Source of the DNA: an uncultured bacterium
GTDB taxonomy: Bacteria; Patescibacteriota; Gracilibacteria; Absconditabacterales; Absconditicoccaceae
Length of the DNA: 47,569 nt
Direction of reading: 5' to 3'
NCBI GenBank assembly: GCA_903953935.1
Contig: CAJBLF010000021.1
Coordinates: 1-47,569, forward strand
Numbering within the stretch: position 1 is the stretch's first letter; every line of letters begins with the position of its first letter. This document shows positions 1 through 10,294 of the stretch, piece after piece. The position numbers and the translations under genes are program-made. The notes under the pieces were generated by a model, which saw only the letters and a list, made by a program, of their open reading frames with translations, made no database searches and was not told the DNA's origin.

Positions 1-35
1 AAAATTTAAAATTTAAAATTTAAAATTTAAATTTA
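1..35. repeat. AAAATTT heptamer tandem repeat
   Basis: Four consecutive AAAATTT units followed by a degenerate AAATTTA unit. It is a low-complexity A+T tract at the window edge with no coding potential, so it may continue beyond the window. Confidence 0.8.
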
Positions 36-61
36 TAGTACTCATTGTTTATATATTTTCA

Positions 62-94
62 AATATAAAATACCCTGCCCGAAGACAGAGTATT
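62..94 (-). terminator. Rho-independent terminator with UUCG loop
   Basis: Read on the minus strand, 94-69 forms an 11-bp stem with two G-U pairs closed by a C(UUCG)G tetraloop, followed by TTATATTT. On the plus strand the two G-U pairs become A-C mismatches, so the hairpin belongs to minus-strand transcription. It lies 30 nt past the stop of the lysine-rich ORF. Confidence 0.75.
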
Positions 95-123
95 TTTTTT
101 GTTTTAGTTTTTAAAAAAAAGCA

Positions 124-264
124 CTATTTCTTTTTAGCAACTTTTTTTACAACTTTTTTCACAGCCTTTTTAGCTGGAGCTTTTTTAGCTGGAGCTTTTT
201 TAGCAACCTTTTTTACAACTTTTTTAGCAGGTGCTTTTTTAGCAACTTTTTTCTTTACTACCAT
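124..264 (-). CDS. Lysine/alanine-rich histone H1-like small basic protein
   Basis: A 46-residue ORF, ATG at 264 and TAG at 124-126, made almost only of K, A, V and P in repeats of the types KKAPAK and KKVVKKV. Such sequences resemble the C-terminal tails of bacterial histone H1-like and AlgP-type proteins, which bind DNA nonspecifically through charge. There is no folded domain, signal peptide or membrane segment. A clean minus-strand terminator follows the stop, which supports a real short gene rather than a degraded one. A role in nucleoid compaction is inferred from composition only; binding to RNA is equally possible. Confidence 0.7.
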   Translation of the reverse strand: MVVKKKVAKKAPAKKVVKKVAKKAPAKKAPAKKAVKKVVKKVAKKK

Positions 265-300
265 TTTTGGTATATAATAAGAAATAAAATGCCAGGTAGA

Positions 301-323
301 AATTTAACTTGTTCAGTTAAATT
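301..323. repeat. Inverted repeat, 9-bp stem
   Basis: AATTTAACT (301-309) and AGTTAAATT (315-323) form a perfect stem with a 5-nt loop, just upstream of the lysine-rich ORF on the minus strand. On the plus strand a weak T-rich tail follows (TTCCTTG). It could be an operator-like site for the minus-strand gene or a weak terminator; the sequence does not decide. Confidence 0.4.
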
Positions 324-385
324 TTCCTTGCTACAATTTTTATATGTAACGAAACATAAAAAGCAAACATAATGATGTTTTTTTT

Positions 386-410
386 GAAAAAAGAGAAATT
401 GTTTTTCTCT
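386..410 (-). terminator. Rho-independent terminator
   Basis: On the minus strand a 7-bp stem (410-404 with 398-392) is followed by a run of T (complement of 386-391). It lies about 230 nt downstream of the CoA-binding protein stop at 641. I see no convincing gene in 411-640, so that stretch is probably a long 3' untranslated region. Confidence 0.6.
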
Positions 411-640
411 GCTTCTCACCTATTGATTCTATATGTTTGAAAAAAATGTAGTTTACATATTCAATTAAATGTATAATTTATGTCATGTATTTGAATTTTT
501 TTTGTGGAACTACCATATCTTTCTCACAAAAACTCTTGTGTCTATATGTTTAGAGTATTCGTGAGTTATATTAGTCTATAAGCCATTAAAAAAGCCTTTT
601 GTCTGTCTAATTTGTGGTGAAAGTGTTTCTTTTGAAAAAA

Positions 641-1009
641 CTATATATTCCTTTGTATCATTATGCATGCATCGTGGATGCATTCAATGGTGTTTTTTTT
701 ACAAAATTCAATTGCTGCATCACTTTGAGCGCCAGGTTGTAACCATACATTTTTTATTCCTAATGTTTTTACTTCTTCTAATATTTTTTCTGTTATTTTT
801 GGTTGTGTAACAAAAATAACTACATCTATTTTGTTTTTACTCTCGGAAATTGTAGCATATACTTTTTTTCCTAAAATTTCTTTTTCTGTTGGATTTATTG
901 GTATTACCTTGTATTTTGCATCTATTAAATCCTTGAAAACTTTGTATCCGTATTTTTCTTTGTTATTGGATGCTCATACAACAGCATATGTGAATTTTCT
1001 GTCGATCAT
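641..1009 (-). CDS. CoA-binding domain protein (YccU/CoA_binding_2 family)
   Basis: A 122-residue protein with a Rossmann-like nucleotide fold. The N-terminus reads FTYAVVGASNN with the motif glycine encoded by TGA, followed by KYGYKVFKDL and a PINP motif at about residues 38-41, all hallmarks of the CoA_binding_2 family. Later segments (DVVIFVTQP; NVWLQPGAQSDAAIEFC) match the family's second half and full length. Members bind coenzyme A; a physiological substrate is rarely known. The single in-frame TGA would truncate it after about 10 residues under the standard code, so it is a clean witness for UGA=Gly. It is a single gene followed by a distant minus-strand terminator. Confidence 0.88.
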
Positions 1010-1084
1010 TTTTTAAAACTTATTGATAAATACTTATAAAAGTATATCGTTTTATATGTTTCTTACAATATATTATATTTTCAT

Positions 1085-1720
1085 ATGAATAATAAAAAAC
1101 TTATAGCATTTAATATGTATAATACTTGGGTATCTTCTCCCAAGTGACCAAATCCTTATAAGGAAATGTTTTCTCAATTGTGAATTTCTTTGTCGCTGTA
1201 TAAAGAACTTTCTACTATTCTTCAAACCACTACTCTGGATATTACAGATCTATTATTACAAAAATTGCCACCTGATACTCCTATCGATGCATTACTTGTA
1301 AATTTTCAATCTACTATGGAAGCACAACTTTCCTCTTTATATGTTTATGAAGATTTTCTATCTACTATAGATGTATTGAAACAGTTATGATATCAAACAG
1401 CTGTAGTTTCCAATCTTAGTAAGCCCTATAGCTATCCGCTACATCATCTTATTCCTAAAAATACTTTTGATTATAAAATACTTTCTTATGAGGTAGGTAG
1501 TCAAAAACCTGATCAGCAAATATTTGATTATCTCAAAAATATTTCGTGATATAAATCAGAAGAGATTGTTATGGTGGGGGATAGCTTTTCTTCTGATGTA
1601 CAATGAGCAAAAAATGCTAGTATAGATGCTATTCATATAGATAGATTTTCTCCATGAATAGTTTATCATGATGGATATGTTTCTATTTCAAGCTTAAAAA
1701 AGTTGTTGGATCTACTATAA
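1085..1720 (+). CDS. HAD-superfamily protein lacking the catalytic aspartate
   Basis: A 211-residue ORF containing five in-frame TGA (Gly) codons. The C-terminal half carries HAD motif III (VGSQKPD, Lys) and motif IV (VMVGDSFSSDVQGAKNA), as in phosphoglycolate phosphatase-like members. Motif I, normally DxDGT with the nucleophilic Asp, reads AFNMYNTW: both aspartates are replaced by Asn and Tyr. The protein therefore probably cannot form the phospho-aspartate intermediate and may be a binding or structural paralogue. The start at 1085 gives the whole N-terminal strand of the fold. The gene stands alone and converges on the minus-strand gene at 1818. Confidence 0.75.
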
Positions 1721-1817
1721 AAAATGAAATAATCTTCCTTTTTATAGATTTTTTTTGTTTACTATTACATAATTTTATATTATATATGAAAAGCATAGAT
1801 TTCTTTTTGAATACGTT

Positions 1818-2303
1818 TTATTCTAAAAAAAGAATGTAAAATGTATTTATGTCTTTTGGTGTTCGAACTTCTGTTGGAGTTACGTTGTTGCCTGAAATAA
1901 AAAAACTCATAGATAGTCATCAAAAATTACTCTTAGGAAGGCCATCTGTATATGAGTATTCTTTTCTTTCTCCATTGTTGTATATTACTGTGATTTTAGG
2001 TGTTTTAATCTTATTTTCATTAAGATAATTTACTAATTTTTGAAAAAAATATTTTTCTTCTCAATGATTTCTACTATTTATTGTATTTTTCCACATTATC
2101 AAAATGTTTTCTTTTTGTGTTTCATAATTTTCTGGTACTGTTTTGCTTCCTATGTTATTTGATGATATATCTATGTCTTGGGATTGATAATTAATATATG
2201 TTAATCCAATACTACATGCGCCAATGATACCTATGATACTTATTCAAATCACCCTATGTTTCCTTCGTATATCAATCATTTCTTTTGTGTTTTTTAGAAA
2301 CAT
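1818..2303 (-). CDS. Unknown protein with one N-terminal membrane anchor
   Basis: A 161-residue ORF with four TGA glycine codons. After a basic N-terminus (KEMIDIRRKHR) comes one hydrophobic segment at about residues 18-36 (VIGISIIGIIGACSIGLTY), then a polar, probably extracytoplasmic region. This suggests a bitopic protein with its C-terminus outside. I recognise no domain. A shorter plus-strand ORF (1849-2028, no TGA) lies entirely within the same DNA; I prefer the minus frame because it is longer, has a typical membrane-anchor layout and sits in line with uvrD, whose stop is 57 nt upstream of this start. Its function is unknown. Confidence 0.6.
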
Positions 2304-2360
2304 TTTTAGGCATAAAATATAAATACATAGTCTACAATAAAACATATGAATACATTCATA

Positions 2361-4619
2361 TTATATTACTTGTAAAAACCTACATTCTATTTTTCTGACT
2401 CAGAATTTCGGATTATGAAATTTTACGATAGCAAGATGATTCCATATTTCTAATACATATCCTGTTCCAAATAATTTATGTTTGACGGTATCTCCTTCGT
2501 CGATTTGTGGACCACGGGAAGTATCTGATTCTCATCAAAGATCAAACTTTTTGATTAATTCTGCTGGTATTTCATCCAAGAATCTGCTTGGTGGATTGTT
2601 TTTTGTCTGTCATCGTGTCATTCTTGAGTGTGCATGGGAAAGAAAAAGAACATCTTTTGCTCTCGTTACTGCTACATACATCAATCTTCTTTCTTCTTCC
2701 AAAAGTTTAGGTTCCATCATTGCGTTTCACAAAGGGAACACATAATCTTCGAGTCCACAGACGAATACAATAGGGAATTCTAATCCTTTGCTTGAATGTA
2801 CGGTCATCAATTTTACTGCATCTATATCTCATTGCTCATTTTCTGAAATATCTGACAGTAACGCTATTTCTTCCAAAAATTGTCTGAGTGTATCTTCACC
2901 TTTTTCTATATATTTTTCTGCCATGTTGATTATCTGTCCAACATTTTCAAATTTTTCATCGGCTGCGGTGTCGCTTCATTCTTCTTTGACGAGATAGTCT
3001 CTATATTTGATTTTTTTTACTAAAAGATCAATTGTTTCTGTTGCTGTATGATCTTGCATATGTGTTTTGATTGCTTTCATGGTCTCTAAAAATTCTACGA
3101 TTCATTTTCTTGCTTGAGGGGTTGTTTTTATTGATGTTGTGTCTTTAATTGTTTCGTGAAGAATATCATTGAGTGTGAGGTTTTGTATGATTGCTTGTTC
3201 TTCGAGGGTATCGATTGTTGTCTTTCAGATTTTTCTATTTGGAATATTTAGTATTCTTTTGAGCGAAATACTATCCGCTGGATTTAATAGGTGTTTGATA
3301 TAAGAAATAATGTCTTTGACTTCTTTTCTTTCAAAAAACTTAAATGCCCCGTATACCTTATATGGAATACCTTCTTGGAGAAATAGTTGTTCGAATGGGC
3401 TTGATTGTGCATTGGTTCTATAAAGTATCGCAATATTTCATCGTGATTTTATCTTTGCTCATTCTTTCATTTTTTTGATCATATCTACAATATTTGCTGC
3501 TTCATCCATTTCACTGCCATGGGAAAAAATAGTGATTTTGTCATCACCTGTTCTATGAGGAATAATTTCTTTCTGATATTGATTTACATTATGTTTGATG
3601 ATATGATTTCCTGCTTGAACGATGTGTGGTTTGCTGCGATAATTTATCTGTAATTTGAACATCTGAATATCTGGTCGATATTTTTTTACATTCAAAAAAT
3701 TTTCCATCAGTGCTCATCTTCGGCCATAAATACTTTGAAAATCATCTCCAATCATGGTAATATTTGCTCCATTTCCAGTAAACATTTTCATAAGTTCAAA
3801 CTGAATTCGATTGGTATCTTGGGCTTCATCTACTAAAATATATGCAAATTTATTTTCTCGTTTTGTCAGTGTTTCCTTGCTTTTTTTGAAGAGCAAGTAG
3901 GGGAGGAGTAATAAATCATCAAAATCTAATGAGTTTGCTTTTTCGAGTGCTTTCTGGTATTCTTCGTAAATTTGTCCCATATGTTGATCATAATCTGACT
4001 TACTATTACTTATATACATTTTCGCTTCTACACCGTTATTTTTTTGGGTAGAGATAAATCCTTTTACTTCATTTACCTTATAAACATCTTGGAGATTCAT
4101 TCTTTTAAGAATATCTTTGATTACACTCTGAGTTTCGTTGGTGTCTAGTATTCAGAAGTTTTTGGTATATTTTCTTTCTAGTTTATCTATATCCTCTTTG
4201 AGAATCTTCAGAAAAATGCTATGGAAGGTTCCTATTCGTTTTAATGATGTAGTTGTGTGAAAATGGTCTGGTGTACGTACCTCATCATTTTCTTTTATGC
4301 TTTCTAAAAAATTTGCGATACTGTCTCATTCTATTGTCTCTTCTGTTTGTCCTTTCTCTCTTTTTGCGGCTGAAATTTCTTTGGATATTTTCATTAATCT
4401 TTCCTTCATTTCATTGGCAGCCTTGTTGGTGAATGTAACAGCCAAAACTCTGGTAATAGGAATCTGTTTTCCTCGAATGAGGTATGCTATTTTGTAGGTG
4501 AGTACTCTTGTTTTTCAACTTCCTGCTCATGCTATGATTAGGCTGGATGTGTCAGTATGGAGCGCTGCTCTTGTTTGTTCTTCGTTAAGTTGACTTGCAA
4601 TATACGCTTTGATATCCAT
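2361..4619 (-). CDS. uvrD: UvrD/PcrA-type superfamily 1 DNA helicase
   Basis: A 752-residue 3'-5' DNA helicase used in excision and mismatch repair and in removing RecA or stalled forks. The Q-motif region LNEEQTRA is followed by Walker A AGAGSGKTRVL (about residues 30-40). Motif II is [11 protein letters not shown], motif [17 protein letters not shown], motif [14 protein letters not shown], and motifs V/VI are [15 protein letters not shown] and [13 protein letters not shown]. Length and motif order fit UvrD/PcrA/Rep. The ATG at 4619 leaves the normal short N-terminus. The upstream PHP-domain gene ends 67 nt before it, so the two are probably co-transcribed. Its last residues run up to TAA at 2361; no obvious terminator follows. 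Confidence 0.95.
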
Positions 4620-4686
4620 TTTTTCGATATAGATAAAAAATCTGTCTGTTGATTTTGTATTGAAAACTTTTTGTGTTTCAATTTAA

Positions 4687-5628
4687 TTATTCTTTTACCA
4701 CTAAATCATCTTGATATGCCTCATATAGTTTTTTTACATCTTCAGGTGTCTCATAATTGGGGAAAAGTGTTTGATTAAGATCTATTTCTGTATGTATTTG
4801 ATCAGCTATATGTTCATTGGTTTCTATGAGACGATGTATCATTTTCTTTTCAAATCCGTTGTTTTCCAAGATTTCTTTTATTTCGTCTTCATTCATAATA
4901 TGAAATTTCCCCTTTGGCTTTCTTCTGCTTTCATCGTATATTTTTAGTCCGTCTTTTATTGCTAGTGCTACTTCTCGTGCTTGTCTATCGCTAGCTGAAG
5001 GATAAAAATAATTATTGTTTACTACACATCAAATATCTTCTTTTTCTGCAAGTGCTATGATACTATCATTTGTTTTTTTAGCTTCTGATACTTCGTTATA
5101 ATCTTGAGCTATTATTTCCATATAGACATTTTCTTTTCCTAATATATCTTGAATGAGATGTATAGTTTCTAGTATTTTTGACTCCTTTTCATCAAGTGCT
5201 ATCATTTTTCCTACCCATGAGTTTGTTCCTCCAAATAAACAGATAATTTCTCTTCACAATGTTCTCAGTGCTTGTAAATCTATTTTTGATTTTCACTTAA
5301 TTCCCTCTTTGTTTGCAAATGATGTCAATTCCATCAGACTTTGGTATCCTTCTTTGCTTTTGGCTATAATGACTATGTTTCCAATCTGTTGTTCTGGAAT
5401 TTGAGAATTAACATCCATAACAAAACCTAATTCTACTCCGATGATTGGTTTAATTCATGCATCTTTTGCTAATTGATAAAATTTTACCATTCCATACATA
5501 CCATTGTAATCCGTTATAGCTATTGCACTCATTCACAATTCTTTGGCTTTATTTACAATTGCTGCTGGTTTGCCTATGGCTTCCAGAAATGAAAATGTGC
5601 TATGTCCGTGTAAATGAACGAAACCCAT
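4687..5628 (-). CDS. Stand-alone PHP domain of DNA polymerase III alpha (DnaE N-terminal part)
   Basis: A 313-residue protein matching only the N-terminal PHP region of DnaE. It opens FVHLHGHSTFSFLEAIG, then AITDYNGMYGMVKFY and KPIIGVELGF, and ends after the DnaE-like linker LFPNYETPEDVKKLYE, which in normal DnaE leads into the polymerase palm. No polymerase domain follows; uvrD begins 67 nt later. Several metal-site residues of active PHP domains are changed: the usual TDH reads TDY, and the later xNDVHYL-type motif reads NNNYFYP. It may therefore be structural or degenerate. It could be one half of a split DnaE whose catalytic half lies elsewhere, or a truncated paralogue. Four TGA glycines are present. 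Confidence 0.82.
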
Positions 5629-5722
5629 TATATTTAGAAATTACTGATAAAAACACATACATTGATTTTCAGTAATGTACTGTATTGTTTTGTCTTTGGA
5701 AATCAAATTGTAGTAGAATATT

Positions 5723-7039
5723 TTATCTTCCCGCTTCAAATTGTCTGAATAGTTCTTTGAAAATAATTGGAACCCTATTCATTTCTTCTGGACTTAGAAT
5801 ATATGCTATTCTCATTTGTGTTTTTCCTGGATTTGCTTGGCCTTCAATTGGCGTATAGAATCCTCCCATAGGAGCTACTAGGAGTGTTGATTTTTTTTTC
5901 TTTCCCTCTATTTCAAATTCAATATATCCCTTGCTTGCACAATATAATACAAAATCATTTGCATCAAATCATTCTTTAGCGATATCTCTTACATCGATAA
6001 CAGAATAGAGTGATGCGTCAGGACTAGATATGATAATTCCAGGTAAGAGATTTTTGAAATCATTGGTAACCGATTCCAACATTCCTTTGTAATATTTCCT
6101 TTGTTTTGTATATCGCTTGTTTAAATCTTCTTTGCTTTCATGGGCAAGTGCTCCGAAAATATATTGTCATATTACATTTGTACATAAATTTGCAGTATAT
6201 TCTGCTACAGACTTTTCGTGAAATTCTTTGTTATCAGTAACTAATGCTCCTACTCTAAGTCCACAAGCGTTCCGTACTTTGGAAGCTGTTTCTATACTTA
6301 TTCTTCTTCCTTCTATACCAGGAACTTCTTTGTCTGTGATCCCTCGAATACTTGTTGCTGGCTTATCTATATAAAACAATTCTCTGTATGCTTCATCACT
6401 GATCATTCGTAAATCATGTTTTACACATAATTGTGCAAGTGCTATCATGCTTTCTTGATCGTAAAAATGTCCCGTCGGATTGTCGTATGGTATAACTACT
6501 AATGCTCCTGGATTGTATTCTTTTATTGTTTTTTCTATTTCCTCAATGTCTGGTAAGGTGAATGTTCCATCTTTTTGTAGATTTCTTTTAACTGAAATGG
6601 TTGCTCTTCATACTCTGTTTGCTAGTGTCATATAATTTGTATATGCAGCATCAATTAACAATAAAGGTTGTTGTTTGCTTCCTGCATTGCCACAACATCA
6701 TATGATAATAAGTTCCATTCCTAGGCTTCAACCATCAGTTATCTGGCTGTAGAGTCCTGTTGTAATATGTCCGCTCGCAGCTATGATATTCAAAAATGCT
6801 TTATTGGTTTCTTCATATCATTTAGTTAAAGAGTAGGGCACTACTCAATTTCTAAAAGGACTTTGTTCACTATCTAAATTAAACATTCTTTCTTGCATTT
6901 TTGGATGCATAGGAAGCGATACATCTCCTATGGAAACGTTTACTGCTTCAACTCAATCTGTTCTTTTGAGAAATTCTATCTGAGCCATTCTGATAGAAGA
7001 TGGTTTTCTGTTTTGGAAATGGGGTGAAAGTTTTGGCAT
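5723..7039 (-). CDS. PLP-dependent class I/II aminotransferase
   Basis: A 438-residue fold-type I aminotransferase. Recognisable are VVIPYDNPTGHFY (the NPTG loop), MISDEAYRELFY (PLP-binding Asp and Tyr) and IETASKVRNACGLRVG, where the Lys of ASK is the predicted Schiff-base lysine and GLRVG the usual phosphate-binding segment. The C-terminal domain holds QMRIAYIL, with the substrate-carboxylate-binding Arg. The opening KLSPHFQNRKPSSIRMAQI and a GGSLGMELI motif fit the aspartate/LL-diaminopimelate aminotransferase branch, but the substrate cannot be fixed from sequence. The gene stands alone on the minus strand, divergent from the amidase gene, with about 130 nt of shared upstream DNA. Confidence 0.88.
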
Positions 7040-7168
7040 ATAAAAAAATAATCAAAATAAAGTTTTTTGCTTATACGAAAAATATATATTTTTTCAAAAG
7101 ATATTTTAGATTGAAAAATATATGCTCTTTCACTATCATTCTAGTGATTTATTTTTTTGGTTATAAAA

Positions 7169-9334
7169 ATGTATAAAAAGATACTTATAGGCATGTTTTT
7201 ATTGACCGTATCTTGGTCTTATGTTTCTGCCTCAGAATGGGTTCTTCCTGGTGTTGCCATCATTTCTCGTGCTCAATGGTGAGCTAATGAAAATTGGAGA
7301 TACTCTCCTACTTCAAAAACAGAAAGAGATGCTCTTCGTCAACAAGAATTTGAAAATTGATCTGGTCAACTTTCTATAACTGCTTATCAAGGACAAATAG
7401 CTACTGAATATCTTCTTGAAATAACACCAAAAGAACAGACTGTTGATGAATATCGTGAGTCGTCCAATGGTAATTTCCTCAAACGACCTGAAAGTATACA
7501 CAAAAACAAATCAAAAATTATTATTCATCATACGGCAGATGATGATACAGCTTTGCTTACATGATGAAAGGATGCTGTTATTAAACAACTTCAGGATATT
7601 TATAAATATCATGCACTTACCAAATGACGAGGTGATATATGATATAATTTCATTATTGATCCTTATGGGAATATCTATGAAGGGAGAGCATGATGACCAG
7701 GAGTTGTCGGTGCACATGTAAGTTGGAATAATACGCCTACTATAGGAATTGCACTTATGGGTAATTTTAATATAAATATTCCCACTGATGAGGCATTAAA
7801 AGCACTTGTTAAACTTACTACGGCTTTGGCTAAAAAGTATAAAATTAATCCCAATGCTACTACTACATATTTTAAAAAATCAGATACTGTACCTTATATC
7901 AAATCATATACCAATTATACAATAGCTTGACATCAAGATGCTTGAATTACTGCTTGTCCATGAGCTAATCTTTATGCTCTTCTGCCTGAAATTAGAGACC
8001 AAGTAAGTAATAATCTAGCAACGACTATTTTGACAAAAGTATCTACTATTTCAAAGAAGAAACCCTCTATTGCTAGATGAATAAGTCTAGCGGGCTGGTA
8101 TTATTCCGATACTACTACACATACTTTTAAACTTCCTATAAGATGGAATTGAGTTACGTCGTGTACTGCAATAGGTTCGACTATTGCTATAAATTCTTGT
8201 ATATCTAAAGACAATCAGTTGGAAATTTCTATGACCAAAAAATGATCGAGTGGAATCAAAACTTTCAATGTAACGACTAGTTCCTGAACTAAAACATTTT
8301 CTATGAATCTTATTTGGCAAGATGACTTTACTAGTGTTGCTCAACAACTTAAACAAACCTATATGACGAGAAAATGAATATCTTCTTCTTCTCAAAATTT
8401 CAAGAAAATAACATCAAAAATTTCATTATCTGATGTGAAAGATCTTGTCCAGAGTCCGCTTACTATATTGCTCTATGAATTGAGTATGTATCCAAGATAT
8501 GAGATTTCTTGTGATTGAGGATGTAGTATTCAAGCTGATGATACAGAATATACTGGTAATAGTCCTATCGTAGAAACTAGTAATGGTTTCATCTATCTTA
8601 CGCTTCCAATGTTTGAAAACGCTTTAGCGGTATCTCATCTTCAAATTTCATCTTTAGATTGATGATTAGTACGTGTAAATAATTATACGAGAAAATCATA
8701 CGGAGGAACCCTATGGAATAGTTTCAGAGGATCACTTATTCGAAAAAAGGATACTATCAAAGACCTTTCTTCTGGTAAATTTGTTGATCAGGCAATAGTC
8801 ATGAACAAGACATCGTTTGATAATTATATGAAGGGTATTGCTGAAACGAGCGATAGTGATAATATTGAAAAACAAAGCTTGGTATTGTTACTTGCTAAGA
8901 TGTATACTTTGTTTTATATCAACTGAAACAATTCTCATCCCTCAATTCCTGCCTGATCCACATATCAGGCTATAGACAATCCTGACATGTTTCAAAAATA
9001 CGTTTGAGCATGACGAGAAAAGACTTCTAAGATGTCTGCAACATTATTAGCTGATATTAGTGATAAAGTTATTATGTATGATGATTATGTACCTATTCTT
9101 CCTTATTTTAGTTGTTCTGCAGGATTTACTCGATCAGCAAAAGAGAAACGATGATGGAATGATACCCCATATCTTCAATCAAGACTTGATTTTGCGGGTT
9201 GTTTTGATTTTAATGGTCATGGTGTGTGACTTAGCTGAAAAGGAGCCCAATATTTAGCTGAAAAGTGATGGACCTTGGAACAGATATTGCAGTATTATTA
9301 TCCTGGTGTAGAGCTTGTTTCAACTAATAATTAG
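7169..9334 (+). CDS. Secreted N-acetylmuramoyl-L-alanine amidase fused to a SpoIID-like domain
   Basis: A 721-residue exported cell-wall enzyme. Residues 1-21 form a signal peptide (MYKKILIGMFLLTVSWSYVSA). A PGRP/amidase_2 domain follows (about 115-270), with zinc ligands recognisable in KIIIHHTADDD, GAHVSWNN and AGHQDAGITACPGA (His120, His183 or His255, and Cys263 are the candidates). After a linker of about 130 residues, the C-terminal 300 residues match SpoIID: a short AxxYTLFYI helix, YFSCSAGFTRSA, and GHGVGLSGKGAQYLAEKG followed by ILQYYYPGVEL. SpoIID proteins are lytic transglycosylases that act on strands denuded by amidases, so the fusion would pair peptide removal with glycan cleavage. 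Many motif glycines are TGA codons. The next gene follows after 42 nt. Confidence 0.9.
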
Positions 9335-9376
9335 TAATTACTAGTAACGGTATATTTTTATTTTTATTGTTTTCTC

Positions 9377-10219
9377 GTGTATAAACAAATTCTTGCTACC
9401 ATATTTCAATGAAATGCAGATCAAGCATGTGAACGTATGCTTCACCTTTATGATAAGAAGGGTTTTTGTGTTGTTGATTATCTCTATTTTGCTAATGTTG
9501 CTGGAAAACAAATGTTTGCTCCACATCCTAGTTTGTATTCAATAGTAGATTTTCATCAAACCTTGCTTGCTGACTATAAAACCATGAATATCCAGGGTAT
9601 TTATGACTTGTATCAAAACGCCATTCTAGATGCTGATCTTGTCTTGATGGATGGAATAGCACTACAAGTGTTCTATTATCTAGCCAAAAGAAAGCGACTT
9701 CAAAACCTCAATGGAACTGATTTTTGTCCGTATTTTCTCTCGTATGTCAAAGAAAAACATCCCAATAAAAGTATGAATATTATTCTTTATGGTACCTATC
9801 CACATCTTTTAGCAAAAACCGAACAATTTCTTACATATCAATGATATACTGTCATCTATGCTCAAGATGGATATACAAACTTACATTGGGAAAACCTTGC
9901 GCTTGCTTTGAAATGAAAAACTAATGATATCAATGTTTTGCTTGTTGCTAGATCTACTCCTGATTATCCGATCCAAGAAATTTGGACGCTTGCCAACAAA
10001 GATAAGATCCGTGAACATGGGTTGCTTGTTATGAATCAGGCTTGAACTTTTGATTTTTGGGTTGGTGAACAAAAAAGAGCTCCGAAACTCATAAGATCTC
10101 TAAAATTGGAACGATTGCGAAGATTAGTGTCCGATCCCAAGAGGAATATGAAAAAAGTCCTGTCTAGCCTTGCTATTTTTAAATATATTTTCTCATATTT
10201 GATATTGAAAAAAGGGTAA
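9377..10219 (+). CDS. WecG/TagA/CpsF-family glycosyltransferase
   Basis: A 280-residue protein of the GT26 family, which transfers N-acetylmannosamine(-uronic acid) or related sugars to lipid-linked precursors of surface glycans. The family pattern is clear: LVLMDGIALQVFYYL, then NLNGTDF (the conserved Thr-Asp before the catalytic region), IILYGTYPHLLAKTEQFL, and near the end QAGTFDFWVGEQKRAPK with a basic C-terminal tail that probably touches the membrane. The start is taken as GTG at 9377 because it restores the N-terminal strand; the first ATG (9437) would cut it. It lies 42 nt after the amidase and in the same frame as the next gene, so the three may form one envelope operon. Confidence 0.85.
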
Positions 10220-10294
10220 ATATGTATACATATTGTACAATACTTACAAGTTTGTACTTTTTTTGATTTTTTATTGTTTTATGCTTTATATTTG

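Noticed and set aside
124-264. CRISPR-like short repeats in the lysine-rich region
   Set aside because: The repeats are codon repeats of a basic peptide without spacers. No CRISPR array or cas gene was seen anywhere in the window.
1849-2028. Plus-strand 59-codon ORF with a hydrophobic end
   Set aside because: It lies wholly inside the longer minus-strand membrane-protein gene (1818-2303).
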